Counted from the stretch's first letter, positions 35,769 to 44,734 are shown. The stretch: DNA of 64,000 nucleotides from UBA3064 sp023258775 (GCA_044355655.1 JBIKXS010000001.1:62001-126000); one strand, 5' to 3'. Translations and numbers: made by a program. Notes: generated from the sequence alone by a model not told the origin.

Positions 35769-36878
35769 CTAAGCTGATGCATGGGTTTTCAAAACTAAGT
35801 CCAAGGCGCGGCTTAGGGCTGGGCTTCTGCTTTCTTGGAAATGCTCAAGCATCGCATCAAGGCCCTGCCCAACAAATGCCAGGTCAGCCTGTCGCGCAAC
35901 CAGAGGCTTGGCGCGCCAAGACGCGCTCAGACCAGCCATTGCCATCATCGCCAGATCATTGGCGCCATCGCCAATTGCAATCGTTTGCTTGGGATTGAGT
36001 CCCCATTGCCTTGCAAAATCCATAAGGTAAGAAGCCTTCGCCTGGGCATTCACGATGGGACCGACGAGTCTGCCATCGAGTCGACCTTGATCATGGCCTA
36101 GTTGATTGGCGCGATAAGCGTCCGCTTGAATCATGTTTGCTACCGCATCGATGATCGGGTAGAAGCCTCCCGAAAGCACGATCAACTTAAGGCCTTGTGT
36201 GCGTGCATGCCTGGCAAATCTTTCCACCCCGGGATTGAGTACAAGTTTTTCGGTGATCAAGTGATCCAACAAGTGTTGGCTTTGTCCCTCTAACAATAAA
36301 ACGCGCTGGCGAAGACTCTCGTCGTAGTCGCTGATTTCGCCGCGCATGGCTGCCTCTGTGATTGCGGCTACTTCTGCGCCACAGCCAGCAGCAGCAGCCA
36401 TCTCATCAATGCACTCAATCGTAATAAGTGTTGAGTCCATATCAAAAGCGATCAAGCCAAAATCGCGCCAACACCTTGATGCAAGAACAGGATTAATGTC
36501 GATCCCGTGATGCAGGCTTTGCTGTCGCGCCATATCCTTTGAAAAGTCTTTACTGGCAACCACAAGCATCATGGACAAATCAAGCAGTTCGGCTTGGAGC
36601 TCATCGCCAAGTTGCTGAGGAACCTGCAAACAGGCGTTCTGACCGAGATGATTGTTGATCCATGCCTTATCGATATCACCTTGAACAAGCCAAATACGCG
36701 GTTGTACGTCTGTCGATACCTTTGAACCTGAAGATGTCTGCGAATCGAAAGGTGACTCTGAGCTTAATGATGTCTGCGAATCCACAGCTGACTGGGCAAT
36801 TGATGATGCCTGGGCAATCGATGATGCCTGGGCAATTGACGATGCCTGGGCACTTGACGATACCCGCATGCTGTTCAT
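35769..36878 (-). CDS. serB: Phosphoserine phosphatase with repetitive N-terminal extension
   Basis: Dephosphorylates phosphoserine, the last step of serine synthesis. Of 369 residues, the C-terminal HAD domain is complete: catalytic FDMDSTLI, VLSGGFYPIID, and IGDGANDLAMMAMAGL. Residues ~60-140 fit the usual regulatory N-domain of SerB. Residues 1-55 are low complexity (Ser/Ala/Gln; SSIAQA repeated) and are encoded by an 18-bp tandem repeat. No other plausible start lies between the repeat and the N-domain, so the extension is probably translated. The ATG follows the mfd stop by 1 bp, so both are co-transcribed. Confidence 0.93.
   Translation of the reverse strand: MNSMRVSSSAQASSIAQASSIAQASSIAQSAVDSQTSLSSESPFDSQTSSGSKVSTDVQPRIWLVQGDIDKAWINNHLGQNACLQVPQQLGDELQAELLDLSMMLVVASKDFSKDMARQQSLHHGIDINPVLASRCWRDFGLIAFDMDSTLITIECIDEMAAAAGCGAEVAAITEAAMRGEISDYDESLRQRVLLLEGQSQHLLDHLITEKLVLNPGVERFARHARTQGLKLIVLSGGFYPIIDAVANMIQADAYRANQLGHDQGRLDGRLVGPIVNAQAKASYLMDFARQWGLNPKQTIAIGDGANDLAMMAMAGLSASWRAKPLVARQADLAFVGQGLDAMLEHFQESRSPALSRALDLVLKTHASA
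36793..36864 (-). repeat. Four 18-bp tandem repeats in serB
   Basis: Units 36793-36810, 36811-36828, 36829-36846 and 36847-36864 read TGGGCAATTGATGATGCC with 1-4 changes. Each encodes S-S-I/S-A-Q-A/S on the minus strand. A related pair, GATGTCTGCGAATC at 36733 and 36769, is 36 bp apart (two periods), so the whole first 55 codons of serB look like a repeat expansion. Changes in copy number keep the frame. Confidence 0.9.
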
Positions 36879-36879
36879 G

Positions 36880-39800
36880 TTACGCCGCCTTTAACTGCTG
36901 AATTAGCTCTCGCACTTTTTGCCCCCGACTGTCCAAGTCCTCCGTGGCTACAGCGATACGCAGCCGATCCTGCCCGAGCATTCTTGCATCGTTACGACGC
37001 TGCAAAAAACGGATCAATTGGGCGGGTTCAACTGCCGCGTCTCTACCAAAATGCAAAACAATTGCTTCGCTGTGGGCATCGATTTTGGAGATTCCGATCG
37101 TTTGGCCAAGTAACCTTAGTCGATGGCTTTGGAGTAGCGTTTGGGTTGCAAGCGGCATCTTCCCAAAACGATCAACAATTTCTTCGTGTAAGTCTCGAAT
37201 GTCGTCCTCATGATCGCAGGCGGCCAGCCGCTTATAAAGTCCAAGACGTTCATGAATATCCGGGCAGTAGTGACTTGGAAGCAGGGCAGGTGCGTGAAGA
37301 TTGATTTCAGTGGCAACTGATAAAGGTGCGCTTAAGTCGGGTTCTTTGCCCGCTTTTAATGATCGAACCGCCGCATTAAGCATATCGGTATAGAGTGCGA
37401 AGCCAACTTCAATCATATCGCCTGATTGAGAATCACCAAGCACTTCGCCTGCACCACGAATCTCCAAGTCATGCATGGCGAGGTAAAAACCTGATCCAAG
37501 TTCCTCCATCATTTGAATCGCGTCAAGCCGCTTTTGGGCATCCTTAGTGATCGCTGATTCATCGGGAATCAGCAGATAGGCATAGGCTTGATGGTGAGAT
37601 CGCCCTACACGACCCCGCAATTGGTGCAACTGAGCAAGTCCAAAGCGGTCTGAGCGGTGAATAATAATGGTGTTCGCACTAGGCACATCGATACCTGTTT
37701 CGATGATCGTAGTACACAGAAGAACATTAAAGCGCTGGGCATGAAAATCTCTCATGACTCTTTCTAGCTCACGCTCACCCATTTGCCCATGACCGACGAC
37801 GATGGTCGCCTCGGGTACAAGCTGACGGAGTTTTTGCGCTCGGTTTTCGATGGTTTCAACCTCGTTATGCAAAAAGTAAACCTGACCACCGCGCTTGAGT
37901 TCACGCAGAATCGCTTCTCGAATAATGCCCTCTGTTTCTTTGCGTACAAATGTCTTGATCGCCAAACGACGTTGAGGTGCAGTTGCAATCACCGAAAAGT
38001 CACGGATGCCCTCCATGCTCATGGCAAGCGTGCGAGGAATTGGTGTTGCGGTCAGCGTAAGCACATCGACTTCAGCCCGAATATTCTTAAGTGCCTCTTT
38101 TTGCCTTACGCCGAACCGATGTTCTTCATCGATGATGACAAGTCCTAGATTCTGAAATTTAACATCTTGTGATAATAATTTATGCGTTCCTATGACGATA
38201 TCAATCTGACCTTTTGCAAGTGCTTCAATGCTTTGTTTGACCTCTTTCGTGCTGCGAAAACGAGATAACTCGGCGATTTTCACCGGAAAATCGGCAAATC
38301 GATCGCTGAAGGTCTGAAAGTGTTGTTCAGCAAGAAGTGTTGTGGGCGCAAGAATGGCAACCTGTCTTGAATCAGACACTGCGATAAAGGCTGCACGAAG
38401 CGCAACCTCGGTTTTTCCAAAGCCAACATCACCGCAAACAAGTCTGTCCATTGGCTTCGTGGCGATCATGTCTTGGACCACTGCGTGGATGGCCGCTAAC
38501 TGATCAGGCGTTTCTTCAAAACCAAAGCCTTCACAGAAGGCTTCATAGTCGGTCGCTTTAAAACCGAAAGCGTGTCCAACACGTAGCGCTCGCCTGGCAT
38601 AAAGATCGAGTAGCTCTGCGGCGGTGTCTCGAGCTTGCTCAGCGGCTTTTCGTTTGGCCTTTTCCCATTGACCGGAGCCAAGTTGATGTAAGGGCGCATC
38701 ATCCGGTGATGCACCACTGTAGCGGCCGATCAAATGGAGCTGGGCAACAGGGACGTAAAGACTGGTGTCGTTCTGATAAGTGAGGTGAAGAAACTCGTTG
38801 TCACCTTCGCCAAGATCCATATGGATCAAACCCTGATATCGCCCTATCCCATGATCGACATGGACCACGGGATCTCCAGGTTTAAGCTCTGATAAATCCT
38901 TAATAAAGGTGTCAATGTTCTTTTGAGATTCCCGCCGTCTGCCTTTGCCGCGTCTAGCGAGATGGGCATAAAGTTCATTCTCGGTAATGACAGCGGCCAT
39001 GCCCTCGATAACGAAGCCTGCGTGCAGCGGAGCAACAGCAATCTTCGCACCTGACCAGTCCCACGCCGATGGCCAACCCTCAGTGCTTTCCCAATCTAGG
39101 CCCTGCTCTGTGAGGGATTGAAGCAGCGTCTCTCTGCGCCCTGGTGACTCAGCAAGAATCAACACCGGAATCTCGCTCTTTTCAACAAAGGATTCGAGCG
39201 CAGCGTAGGGTCGTTGGCGCTTGCGATCTACTGCAACGCTCGGCAAACCAGGGCAGGCGAGCGTAAGATCACGTGGAAGACTCAGGCGACCCTTGATCCT
39301 GCAAGCATTAAAAAACGCTTCATTAGAGAGCATGAGTTCAGCAGGCGATAGACAGGGTCGTTCTATATCTTTACTCAAAAAATCATAGCGTTGCTGCATA
39401 TCTACGCGGTAACGTTGCAAGGCATCTTGCGCATCACCATGTAAAACGACAAGCGCGTCTTCGGGAAGGTAATCCAATAGGCTCTGACATTGCTCAAAAA
39501 ACAGGGGCAAATACCATTCAATGCCTCCTGGAGAAAGTCCTAAACCTATATCTTTATAAACACTACAGCGACTTGGGTCACCCTCAAAACGCTCTCGCCA
39601 GCGCGCTCGAAATCGATGGCGCGCTTCCTCGTCAAGCGGGAACTCGCGGCCCGGCAAAATATCGACAGATTCAGTTGGATAAAGGCTGCGCTGGGTATCT
39701 GGATCGAAGGTCTTAATGCTATCGATGTCATCGTCGATCAAATCAATCCGCAGGGGAAGTGGGTGACCCATAGGAAATAGATCGATCAGACCTCCCCGGA

Positions 39801-40296
39801 TGCAATACTCCCCCGGTTTGATCACTTGCGAGACGTGTTCATAGCCTGCTTCAGTAAGTTGCGCCGCTAGCTTATTCGAACCAAGGCGGTCGCCGCGGCG
39901 AAACACAAAGCTGCGACCGGCGATCATTGCCCTTGGCGCAATTGCCATTGCTGCGGTGCTAACAGGCGCGATAATCAAATCAATATCACCGCGCTGCATT
40001 CGCCATAAGGCCTTGAGCCGATCACTGATCAAATCCTGGTGAGGCGAAAACTGATCGTAGGGCAGTGTTTCCCAGTCGGGGAAGTGCTGGATCCGCAGTT
40101 TCGCATCAAACCAGGCGATCTCCTCGCTCAAGCGTTCTGCATCGCTAGGTTGGGCGGTCAGCACGAGTGTCGGCCGCTCGGGATTAGCCTTTGCAGATTG
40201 CGCAAGCCAAAAAGCGTCGGAGGAGCCCCAAGTTGTAGGACCTTGCATTGCCTGACCCGATGCGGGAAGGCGCAAGGCTTGTTCAGACCAAGACAT
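36880..40296 (-). CDS. mfd: Transcription-repair coupling factor
   Basis: Removes RNA polymerase stalled at DNA lesions and recruits UvrA. The 1138 residues are full length: UvrB-like N-terminal region, RNA-polymerase-interaction domain (LSELKPGDPVVHVDHGIGRYQGLI), translocase with CGDVGFGKTEVALRAAF and IIDEEHRFGVRQKE, QLRGRVGR motif VI, and a C-terminal TRCF domain. It is divergent from ispDF with only 20 bp between starts, so each promoter must lie in or near the other gene. serB follows. Confidence 0.96.
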   Translation of the reverse strand: MSWSEQALRLPASGQAMQGPTTWGSSDAFWLAQSAKANPERPTLVLTAQPSDAERLSEEIAWFDAKLRIQHFPDWETLPYDQFSPHQDLISDRLKALWRMQRGDIDLIIAPVSTAAMAIAPRAMIAGRSFVFRRGDRLGSNKLAAQLTEAGYEHVSQVIKPGEYCIRGGLIDLFPMGHPLPLRIDLIDDDIDSIKTFDPDTQRSLYPTESVDILPGREFPLDEEARHRFRARWRERFEGDPSRCSVYKDIGLGLSPGGIEWYLPLFFEQCQSLLDYLPEDALVVLHGDAQDALQRYRVDMQQRYDFLSKDIERPCLSPAELMLSNEAFFNACRIKGRLSLPRDLTLACPGLPSVAVDRKRQRPYAALESFVEKSEIPVLILAESPGRRETLLQSLTEQGLDWESTEGWPSAWDWSGAKIAVAPLHAGFVIEGMAAVITENELYAHLARRGKGRRRESQKNIDTFIKDLSELKPGDPVVHVDHGIGRYQGLIHMDLGEGDNEFLHLTYQNDTSLYVPVAQLHLIGRYSGASPDDAPLHQLGSGQWEKAKRKAAEQARDTAAELLDLYARRALRVGHAFGFKATDYEAFCEGFGFEETPDQLAAIHAVVQDMIATKPMDRLVCGDVGFGKTEVALRAAFIAVSDSRQVAILAPTTLLAEQHFQTFSDRFADFPVKIAELSRFRSTKEVKQSIEALAKGQIDIVIGTHKLLSQDVKFQNLGLVIIDEEHRFGVRQKEALKNIRAEVDVLTLTATPIPRTLAMSMEGIRDFSVIATAPQRRLAIKTFVRKETEGIIREAILRELKRGGQVYFLHNEVETIENRAQKLRQLVPEATIVVGHGQMGERELERVMRDFHAQRFNVLLCTTIIETGIDVPSANTIIIHRSDRFGLAQLHQLRGRVGRSHHQAYAYLLIPDESAITKDAQKRLDAIQMMEELGSGFYLAMHDLEIRGAGEVLGDSQSGDMIEVGFALYTDMLNAAVRSLKAGKEPDLSAPLSVATEINLHAPALLPSHYCPDIHERLGLYKRLAACDHEDDIRDLHEEIVDRFGKMPLATQTLLQSHRLRLLGQTIGISKIDAHSEAIVLHFGRDAAVEPAQLIRFLQRRNDARMLGQDRLRIAVATEDLDSRGQKVRELIQQLKAA

Positions 40297-40316
40297 GAGA
40301 GAATTTTAGTCGATCT

Positions 40317-41603
40317 ATGATGAACAAGTCCCCTCAAATCCCTCAACGACCGAATGAGTTGTTTTCTCAAGCCAGCGTCATCGAACCGCTTGGTGCTGTC
40401 GCCAAGGTTCATGCGGTAATACCGGCTGCTGGATTCGGTCAGCGATTTGGCCCCGGCGCTGGCGGTCAAGTAAAACCCAAGCAGTATCATGAACTCGCGG
40501 GCGAGCCTGTCATCGTGCACAGCATCAGGACACTGCTTAGTCTTGTGGGGATCGACTGTGTTTGGGTTGTTCTTGCGCCCGGCGATCGGGAGGGGCCAGA
40601 ACTTCTTAAGCAAACCTTCGGTGCTGGAAATCCACGCTTGCGGGTATGCCCCCAAGGTGGTGCCCAGCGACGCGACTCTGTGCTTGCCGGCATACGCTTC
40701 GCTGAAGCCGCCGGCGCTGAATGGGTCATGGTGCACGATGCAGCAAGACCACTTATATCCCGCGACGCCTTGGAGCGATTGATCAGTACTTGTTTAGGCT
40801 TGGGTCACGGTGGCATTCTTGCGCTGCCAGTGGTCGATACCGTAAAGAGAGCGCAATCGATCCTTGAAACAAACTTCATTGAGCAAACCGTGCCGCGCGA
40901 GCAACTCTGGCTGGCGCAAACGCCTCAATGCTTTCCGGTGCGTCGTCTGATCGCTGCGCTTGAGCGATTTGCTGAAGTTACCGACGAAGCGAGCGCCATG
41001 GAGCAACTCGGTGATCCTGTTGTACTTGTCATGGGCGAACGATCCAATATCAAGTTAACCTATGCTGATGATTTGCAGGCACTTGAGTTGTATTTGAACC
41101 GGCACACGCCAAGCACCCTGCGGGTGGGTGAAGGTTATGACGTTCATGCACTCGTTCCAGGGCGGGACTTGCTTCTTGGGGGCGTCAAGATTGACTATCC
41201 ATTCGGACTGCTTGGTCATTCAGACGCTGATGTACTCCTTCACGCGATTACTGATGCATTGCTCGGTGCGGCGGGTCTAGGTGATATCGGCGTGCATTTT
41301 CCGGACCATGACGAGGCATGGCGAGGTGCAAATAGCGGGCGATTGCTTTCAAGTACCGTTCAGACGATCAGTCAGCTAGGTTGGTCAATCGAGAATGTTG
41401 ATTGCACGGTTATTGCCCAGCGACCCAAACTTGCGCCTTATCGTGAGGCGATTGTCGCCTCGATTGCGAATCATTTGTCCCTGGCGAAGGCCTCGGTGAA
41501 TTTCAAAGCCAAAACCCAAGAGCTGCTAGGCTTCGAAGGCAGGGGCGAGGGTATATCGGCGCGGGCCGTGGCGCTTTTGAGCAAAGGCAGTGAGCAAGGA
41601 TGA
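40317..41603 (+). CDS. ispDF: Bifunctional IspD/IspF enzyme of the MEP isoprenoid pathway
   Basis: One frame of 428 residues combines 2-C-methylerythritol 4-phosphate cytidylyltransferase and 2,4-cyclodiphosphate synthase. The IspD half (to ~residue 260) has HAVIPAAGFGQRFG, KPKQYHELAGEPV and VHDAARPLIS. After a short linker (RHTPSTL) the IspF half has GYDVHAL metal ligands, GHSDADVLLHAI and the KAKTQELLGFEGRGEGISA end. There is no internal stop or frame change. The start is unclear: ATGATG at 40317/40320 has no good Shine-Dalgarno, and ~30 residues precede the conserved beginning. The next gene overlaps by 4 bp. Confidence 0.93.
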   Translation: MMNKSPQIPQRPNELFSQASVIEPLGAVAKVHAVIPAAGFGQRFGPGAGGQVKPKQYHELAGEPVIVHSIRTLLSLVGIDCVWVVLAPGDREGPELLKQTFGAGNPRLRVCPQGGAQRRDSVLAGIRFAEAAGAEWVMVHDAARPLISRDALERLISTCLGLGHGGILALPVVDTVKRAQSILETNFIEQTVPREQLWLAQTPQCFPVRRLIAALERFAEVTDEASAMEQLGDPVVLVMGERSNIKLTYADDLQALELYLNRHTPSTLRVGEGYDVHALVPGRDLLLGGVKIDYPFGLLGHSDADVLLHAITDALLGAAGLGDIGVHFPDHDEAWRGANSGRLLSSTVQTISQLGWSIENVDCTVIAQRPKLAPYREAIVASIANHLSLAKASVNFKAKTQELLGFEGRGEGISARAVALLSKGSEQG

Positions 41604-42184
41604 AGCTACCCATCATTCCCGAACGTGCGCCGCGCCGTGGCGGTAGGTTGATGCGTCTCACTGGACGCATCGGGCTCAAACTGCTTGGGTGGCGTGTCGA
41701 AGGCGAGTTTCCCAACCACCCCAAACTAGTGGTAGCGGGTGCTCCCCACAGCACAAACTGGGACTTTCCGGTAGCGATGTCAACAGTGTTCGCATTAAAT
41801 TTGCGAATTCGGTTCATGGCCAAAGAGTCATTGTTTCGTGGCGCTGCTGGCCCGATTATGCGTTGGTTTGGCGGCCTTAGCGTTGACCGATCCCAAGCAA
41901 GCGATGTGGTTGATCAGGTCGTCGACTACATTGAACGAAGCGACACTTTCTGGCTTTGCATTGCACCAGAAGGAACGAGAAAACAAGTTGAACGGTTTCG
42001 TACTGGATTTTTACGAATTGCGCATGCTGCAAATATCCCAATACTGCTTCTCGCTTTTGACCGCCCCAACAAAGTGATTCAATTGGGTCCGCTTTGGTAC
42101 CCCTCATCAGATACCGAAGCAGACCGGATTGCTATCGAAAAATGGTTTGAACCCTATCAGGCAGGGCGCAAACACATTAGCTGA
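41600..42184 (+). CDS. Lysophospholipid acyltransferase family protein
   Basis: 194 residues of the PlsC/LPLAT superfamily. The catalytic H(x4)D motif is HSTNWD near residue 50, then FMAKESLFRGAAGPIMRWFGGLSVDR and APEGTRKQVERFRTGFLRIA, the acyl-acceptor block. It is shorter than PlsC proper (~240), and the wording fits the small glycerol acyltransferase group often annotated as 1-acyl-sn-glycerol-3-phosphate acyltransferase. It overlaps ispDF by 4 bp (ATGA) and the convergent DUF3501 gene by 8 bp. Confidence 0.85.
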   Translation: MKLPIIPERAPRRGGRLMRLTGRIGLKLLGWRVEGEFPNHPKLVVAGAPHSTNWDFPVAMSTVFALNLRIRFMAKESLFRGAAGPIMRWFGGLSVDRSQASDVVDQVVDYIERSDTFWLCIAPEGTRKQVERFRTGFLRIAHAANIPILLLAFDRPNKVIQLGPLWYPSSDTEADRIAIEKWFEPYQAGRKHIS

Positions 42185-42779
42185 GGTCAGCGACCAGTGC
42201 GTTTCGGCTGGTTGCAGGCACCGGGCTTATCGCCACCCGGTAGTTTTCATGATCGATACCCACTGAAAGGGTAACGCCATACTTCAAGGCTTCACACATG
42301 TCTTTGCTGAGCTCAAAGCGTAAAAAATGAACCGATGAGGTTTTTTCATCGTTTTCACGTTCTAGATCTTCATCGGCAATCGCATAAACCTTGGGCGACC
42401 CCTCAACCTGCACCCAAACCCTATCTTCAACACCAATGAGCTTGGACAGTGCCTTTTTACGCTCGACCGGATCGTCATACTCGATCATCATCGTTGCTTT
42501 AAAGTTGCTGCCATCAGGGACCAAGGGCGTGTAGGACTCAAGTTCATGCAGAATACCTTCTTCTTCGAAGATCTTCTCGATACGCAGCATTTCTTGAATT
42601 TGGTAGCGAATTGTCAATTCATCTTCGAAAATAAGCGTCACATGCTCGCCGAGGGCCAGGGTCCTCAGCTTTTTGTGTTCAATCACACGCTTGCGAAATT
42701 CCGGCCTGGCCTTGGCATAAGTTTCAAGCGTCATCAGCGAATCGCGGGTGATCTTAGTCTGTTTCATATGAGTATCCAT
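42177..42779 (-). CDS. DUF3501 family protein
   Basis: A 200-residue cytosolic protein of a family known mainly from its neighbourhood with rubrerythrin and an iron-sulfur dicluster protein. Typical blocks are RPEFRKRVIEHKKLRTLALGEHVTLIFEDELTIRYQIQEMLR and a central YTPLVPDGSNFKATMMIEY. No metal motif or catalytic residue is obvious and the function is not established. A Met at 42767 is an alternative start. It follows the iron-sulfur protein gene directly and is probably co-transcribed with it. Confidence 0.85.
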   Translation of the reverse strand: MDTHMKQTKITRDSLMTLETYAKARPEFRKRVIEHKKLRTLALGEHVTLIFEDELTIRYQIQEMLRIEKIFEEEGILHELESYTPLVPDGSNFKATMMIEYDDPVERKKALSKLIGVEDRVWVQVEGSPKVYAIADEDLERENDEKTSSVHFLRFELSKDMCEALKYGVTLSVGIDHENYRVAISPVPATSRNALVADLS

Positions 42780-42781
42780 GG

Positions 42782-44131
42782 TTAAATTCCGTATGCCATC
42801 CGTAAAAGAGTGAGAGGGTGAGCCATGTTGGTTTCGTTTAGCTTATTGCGTTCCATGCCCTGAGCAATGTGATGGCCGGCAAGCTGGCAATCCGAGGCAA
42901 TCCAGTCAGGCTTGCCTGCCGGGTGTTCGCTCATTTGTTTGAAGACTGGCTTTCCAATCTTCATCGCGTTGTCGAAAAATTCTTTTTTCACACCCCATGT
43001 CCCGGCGTGACCAGAGCAGCGCTCCACGGTGTGGACCTTTGTTTCTGGTACTTGAGACAGTAAGTCCTTAGTCCTCTGACCCATATTCTGAACCCGCAAA
43101 TGGCAGGCAATATGGTAAGAAACATGCCCTAAACCCACCTTAAAACCTGTGTCAAGTAAACCGTCTTTGCTCCGTTCGGTGAAATATTCAAAGGGGTCAA
43201 AAATGGCCGCTTTGACCGCCTGGGTGTCAGGGCAATTAGGAAACATCAAAGGAAGTTCTTGCTTAAACATCAGGCCGCATGAGGGGATCGCAGCGAGAAT
43301 GGCGTAACCTTCGCGCGCCAACCTGGCGAGCACGGGCATGTTCTTAGCCTTGAGTTCGGCAACGCCATCGAGATCGCCTAGCTCTAACTTTGGCATGCCG
43401 CAACAAGCTTCCTTCTCAGCAAGAATCCACGGTATCTTGTTGTGATCTAGAATTTTGATCAAATCCTGACCGATACCAGGTTCGTTGTAATTGATATAGC
43501 ATGTTGAGAAGATTGCTACCTTGCCCGGCGTACGCTCGCCATTCTTAACTGTTTTTGAGGTCGCCCCCTGTGATTGCGCCAGGCTTCGGAACGATTTCGG
43601 TGCAAACTCAGGAACCCAAGCCTCTCGATGAACACCGAGCATTGATTCGCCGAGCTTTCTCGCAGCATCGCTTTTGGCTAAGGCATTGACAGCCTGAACA
43701 ACAACAGGAATACCTGCGAGTTTGCCGTTACGGTCTGTCGATGCGAGTTGGACGTCCCGAAATTGTGTTGCAGTGCCTTTCTTAAAAGCAATCGCTTTGG
43801 CGCGCAGCATCGTATGAGGAAAATCTAAATTCCATTCATGAGGCGGTACGTATGGGCATTTGGTGAGGTAACAAAGATCGCACAGATAGCACTGATCGAC
43901 TACCTTCATGTAGTCATTTCGGCTCACGCCGTCGACTTCCATGGTCTCAGATTCATCGACCAGATCAAATAGGGTAGGGAAGGACTGACATAAGCTCACG
44001 CAGCGGCGGCAGCCGTGGCAGATGTCGAAAATGCGCTCCATCTCATCGAAGCAAGCTTTCTCGTCGTAGAACGCTTCGCTCTGCCAGTCGATCGGATGGC
44101 GTGTGGGGGCTTCGAGTGATCCTTCACGCAT
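42782..44131 (-). CDS. Iron-sulfur dicluster/CCG-domain oxidoreductase (GlpC/HdrD-like)
   Basis: 449-residue electron-transfer protein. The N-terminal dicluster ferredoxin motifs are CHGCRRCVSLCQSFP and CYLCDLCYLTKCPY. Two CCG-type domains follow (ACCGMPKLELGD; CSGHAGTWG), as in GlpC, GlcF and heterodisulfide reductase subunits. No glpA or glpB is near, so a glycerol-3-phosphate role is not supported. Position between rubrerythrin and DUF3501 suggests electron supply to rubrerythrin (inference). ATG 44131 is chosen over a frame extension to 44203, whose extra residues do not look conserved. Confidence 0.88.
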   Translation of the reverse strand: MREGSLEAPTRHPIDWQSEAFYDEKACFDEMERIFDICHGCRRCVSLCQSFPTLFDLVDESETMEVDGVSRNDYMKVVDQCYLCDLCYLTKCPYVPPHEWNLDFPHTMLRAKAIAFKKGTATQFRDVQLASTDRNGKLAGIPVVVQAVNALAKSDAARKLGESMLGVHREAWVPEFAPKSFRSLAQSQGATSKTVKNGERTPGKVAIFSTCYINYNEPGIGQDLIKILDHNKIPWILAEKEACCGMPKLELGDLDGVAELKAKNMPVLARLAREGYAILAAIPSCGLMFKQELPLMFPNCPDTQAVKAAIFDPFEYFTERSKDGLLDTGFKVGLGHVSYHIACHLRVQNMGQRTKDLLSQVPETKVHTVERCSGHAGTWGVKKEFFDNAMKIGKPVFKQMSEHPAGKPDWIASDCQLAGHHIAQGMERNKLNETNMAHPLTLLRMAYGI

Positions 44132-44225
44132 AGGTCGGTCTCTATAGTTTTTGAGGGGAGTATTCGTTCTATAACATGAGCTGGACCCGGCCGGCGTTGC
44201 CATTCGGATCCAGCCTTATTTGCGC

Positions 44226-44654
44226 TTAGGCGCTTGCTGCTAATGTGTCCAGAGCTTTCTGGAATTTGTTAGCGTGTGAGCGCTCAGCTTTGGCAAGGGT
44301 TTCAAACCAATCAGCGATTTCGTCAAAACCTTCATCGCGTGCGGTCTTTGCCATGCCAGGGTACATGTCGGTGTACTCGTGGGTTTCACCGGCAACTGAG
44401 GCCTTCAGGTTGTCTGACGACGAACCAATTGGCAGTCCGGTAGCAGGATCGCCAACATGTGCGAGATAGTCAAGGTGACCATGGGCATGCCCGGTTTCGC
44501 CTTCAGCGGTTGAGCGGAATAATGTTGCAACTTCGGGCAGGCCCTCAACGTCGGCCTTGTTCGCGAAGTACAGATAACGACGGTTGGCCTGACTTTCGCC
44601 AGCAAACGCATCCTTCAAATTTTGGTGGGTTTTGGAACCGTTAAGACTTGCCAT
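44226..44654 (-). CDS. Rubrerythrin (short type without rubredoxin domain)
   Basis: Di-iron ferritin-like peroxidase of 142 residues that reduces hydrogen peroxide. Iron-binding glutamates are in AFAGESQANRRYLYFA, STAEGETGHAHGHL, AGETHEYTDMYP and AKAERSHANKF. The C-terminal rubredoxin domain of classical rubrerythrin is absent, so an external electron donor is needed, perhaps the iron-sulfur protein encoded next. GGAG lies 6 bp before ATG 44654, favouring it over 44666. It heads the rbr-FeS-DUF3501 group. Confidence 0.93.
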   Translation of the reverse strand: MASLNGSKTHQNLKDAFAGESQANRRYLYFANKADVEGLPEVATLFRSTAEGETGHAHGHLDYLAHVGDPATGLPIGSSSDNLKASVAGETHEYTDMYPGMAKTARDEGFDEIADWFETLAKAERSHANKFQKALDTLAASA

Positions 44655-44701
44655 TTGAATCTCCAAAGCAAAGTGACTTAGGCTGTTTGATAAAAAAGTC
44701 C

Positions 44702-44734
44702 TTCAAACCGGTTTAAAAAACAAACCAATTTGAA
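44702..44734. repeat. Hairpin upstream of rubrerythrin
   Basis: Arms at 44702-44714 and 44722-44734 (13 bp, two positions that pair only as G-U in RNA) flank AAAAAAC. On the minus strand the loop is GTTTTTT. It lies 47 bp upstream of the rubrerythrin start, in the 167-bp gap after the kinase gene. It could be an operator, a leader structure or a weak terminator for the kinase transcript. Confidence 0.55.

Noticed and set aside
36120..36900. CRISPR-like array in the serB repeats
   Set aside because: The units are 18 bp, directly tandem without unique spacers, and in frame within serB.
40158..40736. 192-residue minus-strand frame over the mfd/ispDF junction
   Set aside because: Both overlapped genes are clear, and the frame resembles no known protein.
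42782..44131. Glycerol-3-phosphate dehydrogenase subunit GlpC
   Set aside because: glpA and glpB are absent and the neighbours are rubrerythrin and DUF3501, so only the general dicluster/CCG-domain family is claimed.
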